Below the pieces are notes generated by a model, which worked only from the letters and a program-made list of their open reading frames with translations, made no database searches and had not been told where the DNA came from. Positions 1 to 7,701 of a stretch of 42,768 bases of DNA are shown one piece after another. A program made the position numbers and the translations under genes. The stretch spans positions 1 through 42,768 of the forward strand of contig CALKZT010000037.1 of NCBI GenBank assembly GCA_938002815.1, read 5' to 3'. The first letter of the stretch is position 1. Each line of letters begins with the position of its first letter. This stretch comes from an uncultured bacterium (GTDB lineage Bacteria > Desulfobacterota > DSM-4660 > Desulfatiglandales > CALKZT01).

Positions 1-327
1 AAGATGGAAAAGGGGGTCTTGGAACTCCTGATGGCCTATCCCTGGCCTGGGAATGTGAGGGAACTGGAAAATACCCTTGTGGAGGCAATGGTAAGGGCAA
101 GGGGGGGTATGATTACCAAAGACACAGTAAGGGGCCTTCTTGGCCAGCAGAGGGAACACACGGCTGACAAAAGGGGGTTGTCTAAACTGGAACTCGTGGA
201 AAGGGAGCACATACTCGAGATATTAAACAGTGTCTCCTTTAACAGGAAAAAGGCCTCTGAAATCTTGGGTATCTCCCTGCCCACCCTGAGAAGCAAGATA
301 AAGAAGTACGGGATAAAGGGCCCTTGA
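1..327 (+). CDS. Sigma-54-dependent response regulator, C-terminal part (5' end outside window)
   Basis: The reading frame is open from the first base, so the annotated ATG at 4 is only an internal Met and the gene is cut by the window edge. What remains is the end of the AAA+ sigma-54 activator domain (YPWPGNVRELEN, the conserved C-terminal motif of NtrC-type activators) and a Fis-type helix-turn-helix (RKKASEILGISLPTLRSKIKKYGI) that binds enhancer-like sites. Proteins of this family use ATP hydrolysis to open RpoN promoters. The N-terminal receiver or sensor domain cannot be seen, so the input signal is unknown. The stop overlaps the TTG start of the diguanylate cyclase by four bases, suggesting translational coupling. 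Confidence 0.9.
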   Translation, partial: KMEKGVLELLMAYPWPGNVRELENTLVEAMVRARGGMITKDTVRGLLGQQREHTADKRGLSKLELVEREHILEILNSVSFNRKKASEILGISLPTLRSKIKKYGIKGP

Positions 328-3086
328 TCCCGTTACTCTTCTCATATCTATCAGCAGTCTCTGGGATATTATCCCTTATCCTGGGCATCTACATCTTGTG
401 GCAAAATCCATCGGCAAGGTTGAATAAGATCCATCTTTTCTTATCCCTTTCACTATTTTTGTGGGCCTTTCCCTATTCCTTTGTCTATTCTGCACATACC
501 AAGGAGATGGCATGGCTTTGGTATAAGATCTCAGGCCTTGGATGGTGCACCTTCATGGGTGTTGGGATGCTCTTCCTTTTGGAACTTTCAGGGCATAGAC
601 CTTTGCCCTCTTTGCTCCTCTATCCCTTTGCATATCTACCCCCCGCACTATTTCTCTACAGGTTATTCTTTAAGACCCTCCTGGTGCAGGATTTCACTTT
701 AGGCCCCCTTGGCTGGGTAGAGGTTAAGACAGAAGACCTGATCTGGCTTATAATATTTTGGGCCTATACCTTAACCTCCCTTTCCTTAGGCTTCTCTTCG
801 TTGATCAAAAAGGCCAGATCTTCTTCCTCAAGAAGGGAAAGGCTTAGAACCACATTCATCATAAAGGCTGGTATACTGACAACAATATTAGGGCTAATCA
901 CAAACATGATACTCCCTTTAATCGGAAGAGGGCCTGTCCCTGCCCTTGCACCCATTTTTTTAATAATCTTTTCAGCCGCCACATTTACTGCCGTTGTAAG
1001 ATACAGAATCATGGTAATTGACCCTGTAATTACTGCCGATAAGGTACTGGATTTGATAAATGATATGGTAATACTCTTAGATAATGAGCACAATATCAAA
1101 TCATTGAATAAAAGTGTCTGCAAGACTTTTGGACTCAAGAAGGATGAACCTTTAAATCAGAAAATTTTTTCTGTTTTCCCAAATATAAAGGAGTTTTTGT
1201 GTAACAACAAAAAAAATGATCATCAGATTGAAACATATCTTTGGACAGAAAGATCTGAACAAATTTATGTTCTTTTAAGAGTACTTCCAATCAAAGACCA
1301 ATTTGGAGACAAAATTGGAACCCTTTTGGTAATTAGTGACCTAAGGAATGTTCAGAACCTAATGAATGAAATTGAGGAACACAAAAGAACTCAAGCGCAA
1401 TTGCTGGACTTGCAAAAAACTCTTGAACTAAGGGTTGAAGAAAGAACCAAAAGACTAGTTGACTTGAATAGAAAACTATTGCTGGAATCCCAAGAGAAAG
1501 AAAGGTTATACGATAAGCTCCTCAAAAAGGAGGAAATCTTCAGGAGAGTGATAGAGTTCTACCCTGATCCAGCCGCCATTATAGATATGAGAGGGGAGGT
1601 CCTCTATTTAAACCAGTCCTTTGCAGGCCTTTTAGAGATACTGAAAGACCAGCCCATCTTCAAATTTAAATCTCTCCAAAGTTTTAAAGGAATACACACA
1701 GAAGAAATGGAGATAGGGCAAAGGTTCATGCATACCACTGTCTTTCCCATCTCAGGGGAGGAAGAAGGCTTTGCCATTATCCTAAAGGACGTCACTGAAC
1801 TCAAAATGAGGGAGATAGAACTAAAAAAGGCCTATGAGCGCTACCATAGGATACTGGAAGAGATCACTGATGGCTACTATGAAACCGACCTTAAGGGGAG
1901 GTTTACCTTTTTTAATCCCTCCTGGGCCAGAATCCTGGGGGTCTTACCAGAGAAGCTCAAAGGCGCAAGCTACAAAAATTTTATACCCCAAGAATTGCAT
2001 AAGGATGTGTTTTTCACATTCAATAGGGTATACGAGACCAAGATCCGCATTGGATCCTATAAGCTTACACACCTAACACCTGGTGGTCTTCGGGAGTTGG
2101 AATTATCTATATCCCCCGTTTTGGATAAGGAAGGAAATGTGGTGGGTTTTAGGGGTATAGGAAGGGACATAACTGAAAAGGTGGAGGGAGAAAGGTTATT
2201 GAAAGAGAGCGAAGAGAAGTTTAGGAGGCTCTTTGAGACCATAAATCATCCCATATTCTTGATGGAAAGAGAAAGTATTCTGGACTGTAATCCGGCCTCT
2301 GAAGTGGTCTTTAAGACAGAGAGGGCCAATATAATAGGTAAAACCCCCTTTGATTTCTCCCCTGAATATCAACCAGATGGCGAAAGCTCCTCAGAAAAAG
2401 GGAAACATTATATAATACTGGCCATGCAAGGGGAGAGGATCTCCTTTGAGTGGAAGCATATGAGAGCAGACAAAACCCTCTTTGATGCCCATGTGACCCT
2501 CGATAGGCTAATTATAGGTGGAAAAATCTATTTATTTGCCTTTGTGTACGATCTCACAGAGAGAAAGTTGTTAGAAGAGCGCCTTAGGATGAGCTCCATA
2601 ACAGATGAGCTAACCGCTTTGTACAACAGAAGGGGATTTTTTGAAATGGGAGAAAGGATGCTAAGAACAGCCTCCAGACTTAAAAAAGGTATATTCTTGA
2701 CCTTTGCAGATTTAAATGGCCTTAAGATAATAAACGACACTTATGGCCATCAGGCAGGTGACATTGCGATAAAAGAATTTGGATCATTATTGAAGTCTAT
2801 ACACAGGGAAACTGATGTGGTTGCCCGCATAGGCGGGGATGAATTTGTGGTACTCGCCATGGAAAGCGATGAAAGAGTGGATAGTGAATCCATCTTAAAA
2901 AGGGTTAAAGATGAGTTACAAAAATATAATGCCCAAAAGAAGCTAAAGTTTGAGCTCACAGCAAGCATAGGTATAACCAGGTGGGAGCCAGGTTCTGATA
3001 TTAGCATGGAAGATCTTATTGCCGAAGCAGATAGACTCATGTATATGGATAAGGCAAAAAAATTTAAAACTAATACTTCAAAGTGA
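324..3086 (+). CDS. Membrane-bound diguanylate cyclase with 7TM, four PAS and GGDEF domains
   Basis: This 920-aa protein probably makes cyclic di-GMP. Residues about 1-228 hold seven hydrophobic segments, like the 7TM module of histidine kinases. About four PAS-like segments follow (roughly 240-345, 405-490, 505-620, 630-745), with a charged coiled coil at about 350-400. The GGDEF domain (about 755-920) has an intact GGDEF active site near residue 837, preceded five residues upstream by RETD, which fits the RxxD inhibitory I-site. There is no EAL or HisKA domain. The start is TTG, overlapping the upstream stop (TTGA), and the first transmembrane segment begins almost at once. Bases about 1075-1500 (first PAS and coiled coil) look more AT-rich than the rest of the gene, so that domain may have been acquired separately. 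The ligand is unknown. Confidence 0.92.
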   Translation: MIPLLFSYLSAVSGILSLILGIYILWQNPSARLNKIHLFLSLSLFLWAFPYSFVYSAHTKEMAWLWYKISGLGWCTFMGVGMLFLLELSGHRPLPSLLLYPFAYLPPALFLYRLFFKTLLVQDFTLGPLGWVEVKTEDLIWLIIFWAYTLTSLSLGFSSLIKKARSSSSRRERLRTTFIIKAGILTTILGLITNMILPLIGRGPVPALAPIFLIIFSAATFTAVVRYRIMVIDPVITADKVLDLINDMVILLDNEHNIKSLNKSVCKTFGLKKDEPLNQKIFSVFPNIKEFLCNNKKNDHQIETYLWTERSEQIYVLLRVLPIKDQFGDKIGTLLVISDLRNVQNLMNEIEEHKRTQAQLLDLQKTLELRVEERTKRLVDLNRKLLLESQEKERLYDKLLKKEEIFRRVIEFYPDPAAIIDMRGEVLYLNQSFAGLLEILKDQPIFKFKSLQSFKGIHTEEMEIGQRFMHTTVFPISGEEEGFAIILKDVTELKMREIELKKAYERYHRILEEITDGYYETDLKGRFTFFNPSWARILGVLPEKLKGASYKNFIPQELHKDVFFTFNRVYETKIRIGSYKLTHLTPGGLRELELSISPVLDKEGNVVGFRGIGRDITEKVEGERLLKESEEKFRRLFETINHPIFLMERESILDCNPASEVVFKTERANIIGKTPFDFSPEYQPDGESSSEKGKHYIILAMQGERISFEWKHMRADKTLFDAHVTLDRLIIGGKIYLFAFVYDLTERKLLEERLRMSSITDELTALYNRRGFFEMGERMLRTASRLKKGIFLTFADLNGLKIINDTYGHQAGDIAIKEFGSLLKSIHRETDVVARIGGDEFVVLAMESDERVDSESILKRVKDELQKYNAQKKLKFELTASIGITRWEPGSDISMEDLIAEADRLMYMDKAKKFKTNTSK

Positions 3087-4276
3087 TACTCACACCCAAA
3101 TCAGAGCTACAAGATAGAATCACAAAGCTAATGAACCTCATGGCCAAGGAGGGGATAGAATCCTCTCTTATAGTTCATAGGCCAGATCTATTTTACCTTA
3201 CAGGGACTGCCCAGAGGGGGTATCTCTTTTTGTCTTTAGAAAGGCCCCCCCTTCTCTTGATCCGAAGCTTCATAGGGAGGGCAAAAGAGGAATCTTCCTT
3301 GGATAACATAGTGGAGCTCCCGTCCACAAAAAGATTGCCAGAGATCATCAAGGAGTACTTAGGCAGAGGGCCCACTAAATTGGGCCTTGAATTAGATGTA
3401 ATGCCTTACAAGGACTTTTGTTTTTTCCGAGACCTATTTGAGGGTGTAGAGATATTAGACGTCTCACCCTTGATACTGGAAATAAGAAAGGTGAAGTCCA
3501 CCTGGGAGATAGCACGCATGAAGGAAGTGGCTCATCTCTCCCGCATGACCTTTGAGTACATAATAAAGAACATACGGCCCAATATAAGCGAGGTGGGGTT
3601 TGCAGGTGAATTTGAAGCCTTTGCCAGGAGACATGGCCATGCTGGAAAATTACGGGTCCGGGATTGGCTCACAGAGGGCTATACCTTCCACATACTCAGT
3701 GGTCATGCCACAGGCATGGTTGGGGTCCTGGATTCTCCCATGAGTGGTATTGGAACCTCACCTGCCTTTCCCTGTGGTGCAAGCCTAAAGGAGCTTAGAC
3801 CCTTTGAACCCATTATGATAGATCTAAACCTCATGTTGAATGGCTATCACTTTGACGAGACAAGGATGTTTGCCCTAAAAGGGATGCCAGAGGGGGCAAT
3901 GAGGCTATCCATGGCAGCCATTGATATCCAGGAGGAGGTCCTTTCCATAGCCAAGGTGGGGATCCCCATCTCAGAGCTTTATCAAAAGGCCTGGGAGGTG
4001 GCCAAAAGGCTCAAGGTGGAAGAGGAGTTTTTGGGCCTTCCCGGATATAAGACCAGATACATAGGGCATGGCATAGGGGTAGAGTTGGTTGAGCCTCCTA
4101 TCCTATCAGAGAATTCCAATGAGCTCCTCTTGGAGGGAATGGTATTTGCCCTGGAACCCAAACTGGTATCCCAAAAGGGCTTTGGGGCAGGTGTAGAGAG
4201 TATCTTTCTGGTAAGGGAAAATGGAGCAGAGGTCCTTAGCGAGACCCCTTCCCAGGTGTTTGTAATAGATATTTAG
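3083..4276 (+). CDS. M24 family metallopeptidase (Xaa-Pro dipeptidase/aminopeptidase type)
   Basis: A 397-aa pita-bread-fold protein with a creatinase-like N-terminal domain (about 1-130) and a C-terminal M24 catalytic domain. The five expected metal ligands are visible: Asp in DLNL (about 247), Asp in DETR (about 258), His in GHGIG (about 328), Glu in ALEP (about 358) and Glu in GVES (about 371). An active cytoplasmic dinuclear-metal hydrolase acting on Xaa-Pro or related substrates is likely; creatinase or ectoine-hydrolase activity cannot be excluded from sequence alone. The GTG start overlaps the upstream TGA by four bases, so it is co-translated with the cyclase. Its last 41 bases overlap the 3' end of the convergent cytochrome gene. 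Confidence 0.92.
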   Translation: MILTPKSELQDRITKLMNLMAKEGIESSLIVHRPDLFYLTGTAQRGYLFLSLERPPLLLIRSFIGRAKEESSLDNIVELPSTKRLPEIIKEYLGRGPTKLGLELDVMPYKDFCFFRDLFEGVEILDVSPLILEIRKVKSTWEIARMKEVAHLSRMTFEYIIKNIRPNISEVGFAGEFEAFARRHGHAGKLRVRDWLTEGYTFHILSGHATGMVGVLDSPMSGIGTSPAFPCGASLKELRPFEPIMIDLNLMLNGYHFDETRMFALKGMPEGAMRLSMAAIDIQEEVLSIAKVGIPISELYQKAWEVAKRLKVEEEFLGLPGYKTRYIGHGIGVELVEPPILSENSNELLLEGMVFALEPKLVSQKGFGAGVESIFLVRENGAEVLSETPSQVFVIDI

Positions 4277-5657
4277 ACCTCCACCTCTCAAATTCTTTGC
4301 TGGGTTTCATAAGCATCTCCTGCTCTTGTTTATTGAGCTTTCTGTGAGGGCTCAAGACCCCATCCACCCTTGTAAGGACCGTATCGAAGCTCAGTTCCTC
4401 CTCTATGCCCTCTCCGGAGGCCATTCGATTCCCGTGGCAAGAATAACAAACCCTTCCCCTCTGGACATTATGGGGCGTATAGGGCAAGAAACCCCAGCCC
4501 TTTTCCCCTGAGCTCTTCCTCTGAGGTACGTAGCTATCCAAAACCACCCTCCCCTCAGAGTCTATATACGAGATAAGGTACTGGTATTTGGGTCTGAGGG
4601 GTCTTATGAACCCTTGCTGATCCACACCCAACGGGATCCAATCCCAACGTCTGAACCGATAACCCATTCTCCACTCTGCCCTGCCATCGGATAGCTCTTT
4701 AGCCATGACACTTAGGCCAAAATCCCCAAACACCCACTGGGAATGACATGCGGTGCAGTGCAATCTCTTGTGTTTTGGGATTATGTGGGGAAGACTATCC
4801 AGGTTTTTGTGGCAGTCATTGCACCTTACCTTTGAGTCTTGGAGGGCATAACTATAACTCCTCCCATCCCCCATCACATCTGATTTCTTGTGACAGTCAG
4901 TACACCTCATCCCCCTCTCGTGGTGTACATCCTCCCTTAGCCTATGATAGTCCCTATACTTATCCCCTCTAAACTCAGAGAGCTCAAAAGAGGCGGTGGT
5001 ATCCCTCTCAAAGAGGCCTAAATAATCCGAACCCACATGGTTTTTCCTGTGGCATGAAAGGCAGCTTCTATCTTCAATGGGCCTTTTGAACCTATGCCCT
5101 CTGGCCCTTACCTTTTTTGAAGACCTAAGCCCTTTATCACCTCCCTCATACCTTCCCTCCTCTCCGTACTCCATATGACAGGCGGCACACCCTGTGGACC
5201 TATAAAACCCCTTTTCATTGGACCCCTTAGAGATATGGCAGCCTGTGCAATTATCTTCCAAAAAACGTCTACCTAAGCCCCCCAAGATGAGATCCTCTCC
5301 CTCACTTTGGCCGCCCCAGAGAGAAAGGCTCTGGTAAATTATCCCATCTAAAGTGAAATGAAGGGATTTTTTAAGATTTCCGATTTCGGTTTGATGGCAT
5401 CTCCCGCAGGCCACATCCCAATAATTGGGATCAGAGGGGTTCTTGACCACATTTAAGTGTATCCCCCCTTTATCACCTCCTCTGTTTAGAGGAAAATGGC
5501 AGTAGATACATTCAAATCTGTGATTTTCGTCCATCTCCTCTATTCCAGAATGGCAATGGATACACTCCTTACCCCTATCCTTGGCAGTACCAATTTTGCC
5601 CATAAGGAGCCAGGCCAAAAAAGGGATACAAACCAGGACATAGATCACCTTCTGCAT
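4236..5657 (-). CDS. Multiheme c-type cytochrome, ten CXXCH motifs
   Basis: A 473-aa exported protein. An N-terminal hydrophobic segment (MQKVIYVLVCIPFLAWLL) acts as signal peptide or anchor. I count ten CXXCH heme c sites: CIHCH, CIYCH, CGRCH, CTGCH, CAACH, CLSCH, CTDCH, CNDCH, CTACH and CYSCH. It is presumably a periplasmic or membrane-attached electron carrier; the family could not be named. It is a paralog of the gene just upstream: both share the order DVHH/DIHH, a CXDCH heme, VMGDG, another heme, then a CXACHSQW heme. The ATG lies inside the upstream reading frame (13-base overlap), so the two are translationally coupled and probably form a complex. The 3' end overlaps the convergent M24 gene by 41 bases. 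Confidence 0.9.
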   Translation of the reverse strand: MQKVIYVLVCIPFLAWLLMGKIGTAKDRGKECIHCHSGIEEMDENHRFECIYCHFPLNRGGDKGGIHLNVVKNPSDPNYWDVACGRCHQTEIGNLKKSLHFTLDGIIYQSLSLWGGQSEGEDLILGGLGRRFLEDNCTGCHISKGSNEKGFYRSTGCAACHMEYGEEGRYEGGDKGLRSSKKVRARGHRFKRPIEDRSCLSCHRKNHVGSDYLGLFERDTTASFELSEFRGDKYRDYHRLREDVHHERGMRCTDCHKKSDVMGDGRSYSYALQDSKVRCNDCHKNLDSLPHIIPKHKRLHCTACHSQWVFGDFGLSVMAKELSDGRAEWRMGYRFRRWDWIPLGVDQQGFIRPLRPKYQYLISYIDSEGRVVLDSYVPQRKSSGEKGWGFLPYTPHNVQRGRVCYSCHGNRMASGEGIEEELSFDTVLTRVDGVLSPHRKLNKQEQEMLMKPSKEFERWRSKYLLQTPGKGSR

Positions 5658-7360
5658 GGCAACTCAGTATCCCAGAGGAATCTATTGTAGCTTTGGGAAA
5701 AGTCCCCATATATCTTGTCAGCATAGTCTCCATGACAGCCTATACACTCTCCAACCCTCAATATCCTTTGGATATCCGCCATTTCAAAGCTCTTTACATC
5801 TATCCCCTCCTTTCCGGTCAAAAGGTCCATTCCTGGATAGAGGTAAGATAGTCCATAGGTCTTGGGGTCGCCATGGCACTCAAAGCAGGTTCTGGATCTT
5901 TTTTGTGTTGTGTGGGGATCAAAGGAGGCAAGCCCAAAGTAGTCGTGCCGCGACCTTGAACCTTCCACTCCATCATAGAAAGATACATAGTGTGCCGATA
6001 TGGGATAGACCTTCCCATCCCTTAGCCCCAAAGGAGGAGATTCAAAGCGCATAAAGTCCCTCCTCTCAAACCACTGGGGCATGGACCCTTCCTTTCTGAT
6101 CCAGTCCCATTGAAGCCCTTCCCTCTGGGCTATGTGGCAACCATAACACTGGGGCATCCACTGGCTATGGCAGGCTAAACAAGAGAGTCTCTCGTGGCCC
6201 CTCAGATGATGATAGGGCTCTTTTTTGATAGAACTTATCTCAAAAGGCTGGCCATCAGACTTTCTAAAGAGAAAAAGGCCCTTTTGTGTGGAAACCACAT
6301 TATAGAGGGGATACCCTTTAGGGCTGTACCTGATGATCTCCCCCTCTTTGACCTGGAGCTTGCCGTTTAGGGAGACAAGTTTTAGCCCCAGATCCCCTAT
6401 GGGCCCCTCTTTTGGGCCATCTTCCCAATGGTTTTGAGCATGGCAGCTAAGGCAGCTGGTATCCACTTGCTCCTTTAGGAGCCCGTACCTCTTACCATCT
6501 CCCATCACTTCCTGGCCGTTGTGGCAGTCTATACAGTCCAGACCCGATTTTCTGTGGTGGATATCTGGCAGAAGTTCCAGATAATACCTCTTTCCAGGAA
6601 GCCTTCTCGAAGAAAACCCATCCCCCTCATAGGGAGTTCCATAACCCTCTGACTCATACTGTCCTCTGTAGGATAGCCCGATCCTCGCAGACCTGTTGTG
6701 GCACCTGATACAATTTAGAGAGGGTATCCTAGTGGTAATCTCCCTATGATTATACGGAGCCTTGACCCCGAATCCTTCCCCTTTGCCTATTTTTCCCTCC
6801 CTTTCTCTTATCACATGGCAGGCACTGCATCCCCCACCTCTCTCCCCTATCTCCCCAACCACATCCCCAAATTCCTTGTGGAGATGGCAGCTTCCGCACA
6901 TCTTTCTAAAATAGTCCAAAAAAGGGGGCTCCTCCCTCTGCCTCTGAAAGGAGGACTCCACAGTCCTTGGCCAAAAGGATCCCTCAAATCCCATCCTTTC
7001 CCACACAATCCGCATCCTATGGAGTATCCCTGCATTAGTGGCCATAATCGAATTCTCCACCCTCTGGACCTGTTCAGGATGACATCCCCCCCTTCCACAT
7101 GTCTCTTTTGCAAAGGCAAGCTCACCGGGATTCCTTACAATACCCATATGGGCCGCCTCCTTCTGGAGGGCATATGGGTTACCCAGATGGCATAGGGAAC
7201 AACCCATGGCATCAAAGGGATGATTTTTGTCAGTTGAGATGGCAAATTGGTGGCATGAGTAGCAACTGTCCTTTTTGGGAGGATAGGTGGGCCTTTGGAC
7301 TTCCAAGTATATGCTGATTATGAGAACTAAGATGAGGAATATGGGGCCTAGGCCCTTCAT
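5645..7360 (-). CDS. Multiheme c-type cytochrome, eleven CXXCH plus one CX4CH
   Basis: A 571-aa protein with a single N-terminal hydrophobic segment (residues about 5-20) that looks like an uncleaved anchor. Eleven CXXCH motifs are visible (CYSCH, CSLCH, CGSCH, CSACH, CIRCH, CIDCH, CLSCH, CLACH, CYGCH, CFECH, CIGCH), plus CGRGGCH, a CX4CH motif of the type that carries heme in some tetraheme cytochromes c3. That would give up to twelve hemes. The role is probably electron transfer across or along the periplasm; the partner and acceptor are not identifiable. It starts seven bases after the MerR gene at the tail of the thrS-pheT operon and overlaps the second, related cytochrome. The upstream Shine-Dalgarno is weak. 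Confidence 0.9.
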   Translation of the reverse strand: MKGLGPIFLILVLIISIYLEVQRPTYPPKKDSCYSCHQFAISTDKNHPFDAMGCSLCHLGNPYALQKEAAHMGIVRNPGELAFAKETCGRGGCHPEQVQRVENSIMATNAGILHRMRIVWERMGFEGSFWPRTVESSFQRQREEPPFLDYFRKMCGSCHLHKEFGDVVGEIGERGGGCSACHVIREREGKIGKGEGFGVKAPYNHREITTRIPSLNCIRCHNRSARIGLSYRGQYESEGYGTPYEGDGFSSRRLPGKRYYLELLPDIHHRKSGLDCIDCHNGQEVMGDGKRYGLLKEQVDTSCLSCHAQNHWEDGPKEGPIGDLGLKLVSLNGKLQVKEGEIIRYSPKGYPLYNVVSTQKGLFLFRKSDGQPFEISSIKKEPYHHLRGHERLSCLACHSQWMPQCYGCHIAQREGLQWDWIRKEGSMPQWFERRDFMRFESPPLGLRDGKVYPISAHYVSFYDGVEGSRSRHDYFGLASFDPHTTQKRSRTCFECHGDPKTYGLSYLYPGMDLLTGKEGIDVKSFEMADIQRILRVGECIGCHGDYADKIYGDFSQSYNRFLWDTELPCRR

Positions 7361-7367
7361 AAGTCTA

Positions 7368-7688
7368 TTAGGATAGGGCCTTTAGGACCTTCGTCAGCTC
7401 CTCTTTTAGTTCCTCTATCAGAGCCTTCACATCCACATCTTCCTTCCCTTTTGTCCTAAGCCTTTTTTTTGCCCCTTCTATGGTAAGCTTTTCCTCGTAG
7501 AGGAGCCTTCTTATGGTTATGAGGAGCTCCAAGTCCTTTCTCTGGTAAGTCCTCTGCTTGCTATCGGCCCTCCTGGGCCTGAGCTGAGGGAACTCTGACT
7601 CCCAGTATCTGAGCACATAGGCGGGTACACCCACGATCTTACTTGCCTCACCGATTCTAAAGAACTTCTTGTTGGAAGGAATCTCCAT
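7368..7688 (-). CDS. MerR-family DNA-binding regulator
   Basis: A small regulator with an N-terminal MerR winged helix-turn-helix (FFRIGEASKIVGVPAYVLRYWE, residues about 8-30, then RTYQRKDLELLITIRRLL) and a short charged C-terminal helix. There is no effector domain or metal-binding cysteine cluster, as in the short MerR proteins that commonly sit next to pheT in Desulfobacterota-type genomes. The ATG at 7688 (MEIPSNK) is chosen because homologs I know of begin this way; the ORF track starts at a TTG at 7697, which is also possible. It lies 13 bases after pheT and just before the two cytochrome genes, so it may regulate either; the target is unknown. Confidence 0.85.
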   Translation of the reverse strand: MEIPSNKKFFRIGEASKIVGVPAYVLRYWESEFPQLRPRRADSKQRTYQRKDLELLITIRRLLYEEKLTIEGAKKRLRTKGKEDVDVKALIEELKEELTKVLKALS

Positions 7689-7701
7689 CTCCCACAAAAT
7701 A

